The position numbers were made by a program, and so were the translations under genes. Source: Calvatia gigantea (taxonomy: Eukaryota > Basidiomycota > Agaricomycetes > Agaricales > Lycoperdaceae). Taken from it: a stretch of 64,000 nt of DNA. Below the pieces are notes generated by a model. That model ran no database searches. It was given only the letters and a program-made list of their open reading frames with translations, and was not told the origin of the DNA. Positions 59,868 to 64,000 of this stretch are shown here, piece by piece (positions within the stretch are counted from its first letter, which is position 1; every line of letters begins with the position of its first letter). The stretch is taken from NCBI GenBank assembly GCA_025093985.1, contig JACAAK010000003.1, forward strand, positions 4,340,001-4,404,000, written 5' to 3'.

Positions 59868-61369
59868 TCAAGGAAAAGTGCGGCTTGCACGGAACAGAAT
59901 ATCATATACACGCCGGTAATCTATCTTGGAACTCCGAGCCTCCCTCATGACCTCCCAAACAGCGGGAGTGCTACCCTCTTGTGATGATATCGGTGGACGA
60001 GTGTCCAGAATTCCTAAACCTATGATAGAGCGCCAAATCTCCTCGCAAGTCGGCGTATTCCGGGGGTTATAGTCCCAACATCTTACCATTAGGTTCCACA
60101 TGTGGTCACCAATCGGGTGGCATCCTTCTGGACGTGGCCGGGCGCTCGCGACGCTTCACAACGACGGAAGGAATCTCGTCGTAGGCTGTCGCAATGATCG
60201 AATGGACCACTGAGCGTAAAAATCTGACGAGCGGATTTATGATATGGCACAAGAACAAGGAATATAGGGGCCAAGACGATACCTCGTAGCACAGACAGCT
60301 AAACGGACCATACGTCGCTCTCCGAGGTCGACTGTAGATAGTTGCCCTCATGACCCCCAAGTAGCTCAGGTGCCATCCGACCAATCGTATCGCCCACGAA
60401 GGTCGTTTCAACCCCCCGTCATTTACAGCAACAGAAGATAATGCAAAACCTGCAATCAATGCACGCCCATCGTCTGTAACCCGAACGTGCGACTGAGAAA
60501 CGTCTTACACCATCAACCATTTAACTATCTCTGAAACGCGCTGAGTCGGCGTACCCCTTTGAGGTTTCCGTGTACGATCATTGATTGGCTGTAGATAGGA
60601 GAGGCCGTTCACAATATCGGATATCTAGAATATTACTAGGTATTCCGGGAAGATGCGCGGACACAAGAGACTTACCAAAAGCATACGAGAGCTCTCGGGA
60701 AACAGCGTCAGGTACTCGACAACATTGTTGCTTATCCACGGATAAACGAGACATAAACGCCTCGATTCTCCGAGAAAGTAAACACCGTAGAAAGGTAGAA
60801 CACCTCATGAGAGAGATGAACCCACATAGTGAACTCCTTCACCGCCACCTGAGTATCTGGTCAAGAGGACTCGTTCTCTAAGAATTTTAACAAGGAAGAG
60901 AACTTACCCTCAGGGTGGTGTCATCCTCACTGTCGGGGGATTTAAGAGTGGCTTTGGGATGGATCGTCTGGCCGCCGTAATCCACCCTAAAGCTTTCATC
61001 CTAAAAACCAACCGCAACAAGTTCAAGGTCTTCCTGGTTTATACCTCTGATTTCATAACATCGGGGAAACACATGAGCTGATCGTGTGATCGTATATAGG
61101 AGCGATAAGACGGATGTCCCTTCCTCAGTAGCTAAAATGCCACCCTTTTCGTGTAAAATCTTCGTGGAGTAAGGTAAACAGCCCAAAAAGTAAACATAGA
61201 ACTGCTTGAAAGCGTACTCTGTCAAGATAGTCAACCACACGTTGGGCGCTTGGGCGCTTTCGCCCTTCAAATTAGCTACTAAAGTTCTCTGGAACGGCTC
61301 TTCCAGTATTGTTGACATCAAGATACGGGACCGACAGAAAGCGTCCCCGGGATTCGTCCAGCGTTCCAT
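59868..61369 (-). pseudogene. TKL-like pseudokinase, tandem copy 3 (broken)
   Basis: Third paralogue, with the same opening (MERWTNPGDAFCRSRILMST, ILEEPFQRTLVANLKGE). An 8-base tandem duplication at 61242-61257 (TTGGGCGC twice) shifts the frame just after this; removing one unit would restore the conserved AQRVVDYL-type reading of the relatives. The catalytic loop is again HGN (HGNLKG, in a frame shifted from the upstream exon). GRALIAGFALSSVAV has GFA. It ends ARSSKIDYRRVYDILFRASR. Several small indels make a functional product unlikely, whereas the inactive-site pattern is the same as in copies 1 and 2. Confidence 0.65.
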
Positions 61370-61837
61370 GCAGTAGTCGGGATGGTTTAGCGACAGGCTG
61401 GGGGGTGAAGGTATGGCCTGTGGCTGATTTATATGATAGAAGCTCTGTTGTTTTCGTGTTTATTGTGTATCAATGACATCGTCGTTTGTGCGCGTTCATT
61501 GATGCTTGCCGTTCTCAGCCGCGATGACATCTGGAATCGATGGTCTCCCAATAGCTTTATTTATCTCTGCATTTATAAAAAAGGTATATACACATAGGAA
61601 GCTCTGGCACGAAAATGGTACCGACGAAATGTGGAGGTATTCAGCGGGGGGAACGGACACCAGCAGACACCAGCCTCAGGCTTCAGCTGGTGGGTCCTGG
61701 GATGACCCTGTTGACAATGGATTTCTGTGTGGCCATGTTTGGCTGTACATCAATGGGGTTAGGGTCAACGCAGTGTCACCATCATATCGAACGCGTAATT
61801 GCATATGTCCAACCTTCACTGATACCACCACCACACA
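61370..61837. other. promoter region between divergent genes
   Basis: Lies between pseudokinase copy 3 (minus) and the proteasome gene (plus). No gene supported. A palindromic-looking GACACCAGCAGACACCAGCC at about 61658 is a short direct repeat. I did not find a clear fungal proteasome-associated control element. Confidence 0.4.
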
Positions 61838-62546
61838 ATGGAGACCTCCTTCGCACTGATAGGCAAAGGCTACGTGATCGTTGCCGCAGACACAACAGCT
61901 GCCCGCTCCATCGTCAAGATGAAGAGCGATGAGGACAAAATAAAAACTATCTCTCCTCACCTTTTGATGTCATACTCTGGCGAACCAGGCAAGTCGAACA
62001 ACTAGTTACTGCCCATACTCGTACAGTTAATATTTGTACTTGAACAGGCGACACCATTCAATTCTCAGAATACATTGAACGCAACCTCCGCCTTTACCAA
62101 ATCCGTCACACGTATCCTCTCCGCCCATCCGCAGCTGCATCTTGGATCCGCCGGTCCCTTGCAGAGTCTCTCCGCTCGCGCAGTCCGTATACTGTGAACT
62201 TACTGGTTGGGGGCTATGATACCTCAACTTATGAGCCAAAACTGTACTGGATCGATTATTTGGGGACGATATCGGAAGTGCCTTTTGCAGCCCATGGGTA
62301 TGGCTCGTATTTCGCCTTAAGTTTGCTGGATCGGTAGGCGGCTCCCTCTTCGCATTCTTATCTCGGAGCCCGATGGGCTAATTTGCATGTCGATCTAGGT
62401 ACCATGATCCTGAGGCTCCTCTGGAAGAAGGCCTTGCGACGCTGAAGAGGTGTATTGAGGAGGTTTCCAAGCGGTTGGTCGTCAGTCCAGAGAGGTACAA
62501 GGTCAAGGTTGTTGATAAAGATGGTGTACGTGATGTTGAGTTGTAG
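61838..62546 (+). CDS. PRE1: 20S proteasome subunit beta-4 (PSMB2/Pre1)
   Basis: Non-catalytic beta subunit of the 20S proteasome core. Exons 61838-61988, 62048-62333 and 62399-62546 give 194 residues. It begins METSFALIGKGYVIVAADTT, with no propeptide or catalytic Thr1, as expected for this subunit. Family blocks: ISPHLLMSYSGEPGDTIQFS, YIERNLRLYQIRHTYPLRPS, LRSRSPYTVNLLVGGYD and VPFAAHGYGSYFALSLLDRY. It ends VKVVDKDGVRDVEL. The first intron starts GC (CCAG/GCAAGT) and ends TTGAACAG; no GT donor nearby keeps the frame, so this is a GC-AG intron. The second intron is gtaggc to gatctag. Confidence 0.92.
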
Positions 62547-63187
62547 GGTTTCTTCAAGTCGTGGTTCTATTCTTTTTAATCGCCCACCACCCACACAATA
62601 AATGTATCAATACCCTTTATAACAAGGACTTATGAGGAGCGTCGACTGGGGCTCCTTTTCTAAGGTTTTTGGGTAGCAGGATAATGACCTGGGTTTGCAT
62701 TCCGATCCCAACCGCGGCGTAAGTGCACTAATTGGTCACATCTTCAATGAGGGACTCAGATTAATCCACTCAAGAACTCGTGCTAATTCTAGTATTTGTC
62801 AAAATACTCAGCGTGTCGAAACTTGCGAATAAAATTGAAGGGGTGAAGAATTATGTATTGACCAATAAATTTTCTAATCATCTAAGTAATCACGAGCTGT
62901 TGTACCTGGACGTGTACGAATAATGAAATCGTTCAAAGGCTAGCGGGACAGGGAAGTTGGCGCTATGGAACTCGTCTCTTGCTGAAGGAACTGAACACTG
63001 TCCGCATTATCCTAGTCCAAAACAGCTTGCCCTATACAGTCCGAAGTTCAAACGAATTGAGGACTAGCAGATAAACAGACGAAACGCTCACTCCTCGTCC
63101 CCCAATAAATTGTTCCTAGAAGCGTATTCGACCCCAACCAGCTTCAAGGTTTCCTTCGACCTCCCTCGCTTCCAACATCATAAGCTT
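62547..63187. other. intergenic stretch
   Basis: 3' region of PRE1 followed by AT-rich sequence (AATAAATTTTCTAATCATCT). No gene supported. Confidence 0.35.
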
Positions 63188-63990
63188 TCATCGCGCCATA
63201 ATGTGGGCTCCATGTCCAATCAGCACCCATGAAGTTGTCATGCAGGTCTGCTCAAGAACTCTAGTAGGCGAGTGTGATGTTGCCAATGAAGGGAAGTGGG
63301 ATCGTAGGGTGGTAAAACGAGTTCTTCTGGATCTGGTTCCGGGTCGTTCCAGTCTACCGGTCCATTGCAGCCTCAAGTGTACCACCACCATCAGCGCATT
63401 TGGCAGATGGTCTTCATCCACAGTAAGATGCAGTCTTTCTAGACGTGGAAATCAATTGTCGTTTCCCGGTTCGGCAGTGAGACGATACAGCCACTAGCAT
63501 AACCTCTTCATTCGTCACCAATTAGTTCCGCCTTCAACATTGTGAGGTTACCAAAAACGTCCAGATGATGGTCGATGCAATATTGCAGTGCCCAACGGAG
63601 GGAAGTTCAACTTCTCCACCTGCATATTTGCAAAAAAATCCGGAACGGAAGGCGCGTTCGAAGGAAGGGGCGGTGTCCCAGTTGAGCTTCCGCACAGCAG
63701 GGAATCGGAATTGCACAAAGAATTCGGGATCTGGAGGTTCAGCTCCCTCCACGGTCAAGCCTTGAACAAACTCCATTGAAGTAGTCCTGCACTAAACAAC
63801 TGCCCATGGTTTGCCGTTTTCAGCGTTCTTGTGATCGTACCAAAGATCATAGTTGACCAAATTGGGGCAGAGAAGGAGAAGCTACAAGGCGTACTCGAGA
63901 CTGGTGCCACTCAGCTCGAGTGTGGTGAATTTTTTCCAAGGAAATTCGAGAGCAATTCGCGGGTCTCCGTGGCATCTCTTGAGCTTTAAT
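63188..63990 (-). pseudogene. remnant of an F-box/LRR-like gene (cut by window edge)
   Basis: On the minus strand, RIALEFPWKKFTTLELSGTS, then LEYAL, an in-frame TAG where Gln (CAG) would fit, then LLLLCPNLVNYDLWYDHKN, read like the leucine-rich part of an Agaricomycete F-box protein. Farther on come EPPDPEFFVQFRFPAVRKLN and GGEVELPSVGHCNIAS in another frame, and ALMVVVHLRLQW. I could not join these with good splice sites. Either the gene is decayed or more exons lie beyond the window. Confidence 0.35.
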
Positions 63991-64000
63991 GTTCGGAGAC

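Overview
The window looks like nuclear DNA of a filamentous basidiomycete, most likely an Agaricomycete (the mix of families resembles Rhizoctonia/Ceratobasidium-type genomes, but the species cannot be named from sequence alone). The evidence is genes split by many 42-70 nt GT-AG introns with CTAAC/CTGAC-like branch sites, fungal housekeeping genes, and lineage-typical expanded families: NACHT ATPases, TKL-like (pseudo)kinases, UstYa-type proteins and 7-TM proteins of unknown function. I built gene models by joining reading frames across plausible splice sites and by comparing paralogues inside the window. They are sequence-based models without transcript support.

Layout. 0-9 kb: a tandem array with a period of about 3.69 kb, each unit carrying a 7-TM gene. 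The third unit also has an intact CSTF2-hinge-like gene and runs into GRC3, while the second has a decayed CSTF2 copy and only the first codons of GRC3. 8.9-11.3 kb: GRC3. 11.6-17.5 kb: two tandem NACHT genes, each broken by a different mutation. 18.8-25 kb: a small membrane protein, an RWDD2-like protein and two related proline/serine-rich proteins. 25.9-32.8 kb: a housekeeping block with a DUF726/TMCO4-like protein, SRP14, and a siroheme-synthase fusion divergent from SRP14. 33-38 kb: a HeLo-like-type protein with two C-terminal pseudo-repeats and, next to it, a divergently transcribed gene carrying a matching motif near its N-terminus. 39.3-40.4 kb: a decayed second copy of the siroheme gene. 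40.5-52.4 kb: two UstYa-like genes, a G-domain protein whose Walker A lysine is replaced, a 7-TM gene, two secreted proteins, a single-TM family protein and a paralogue of the 18.8 kb gene. 53.7-55.9 kb: SNF1. 56-61.4 kb: three tandem pseudokinase genes. 61.8-62.5 kb: proteasome subunit PRE1/PSMB2. The last kilobase holds remnants of an LRR-like gene.

The most interesting signal is the gene pair at 33.1-34.3 kb (minus) and 36.8-37.8 kb (plus). The first has a helical domain of the kind found in fungal cell-death and signalling proteins, followed by two 19-22 residue pseudo-repeats, the second ending at the C-terminus. The neighbour carries a third, similar copy near its N-terminus. That is the layout of known fungal amyloid-signalling pairs such as HET-S/NWD2, but with a motif I do not recognise. 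It is a hypothesis from sequence, and the executor-like gene needs two single-base corrections to read through.

A caution for the whole window: at least nine single-base frame breaks occur in otherwise well-conserved genes, including SNF1, the CSTF2-like gene and the RWDD2-like gene. Many lie in or beside short homopolymers, which suggests residual indel errors in the assembly; apparent pseudogenes should be judged with that in mind.
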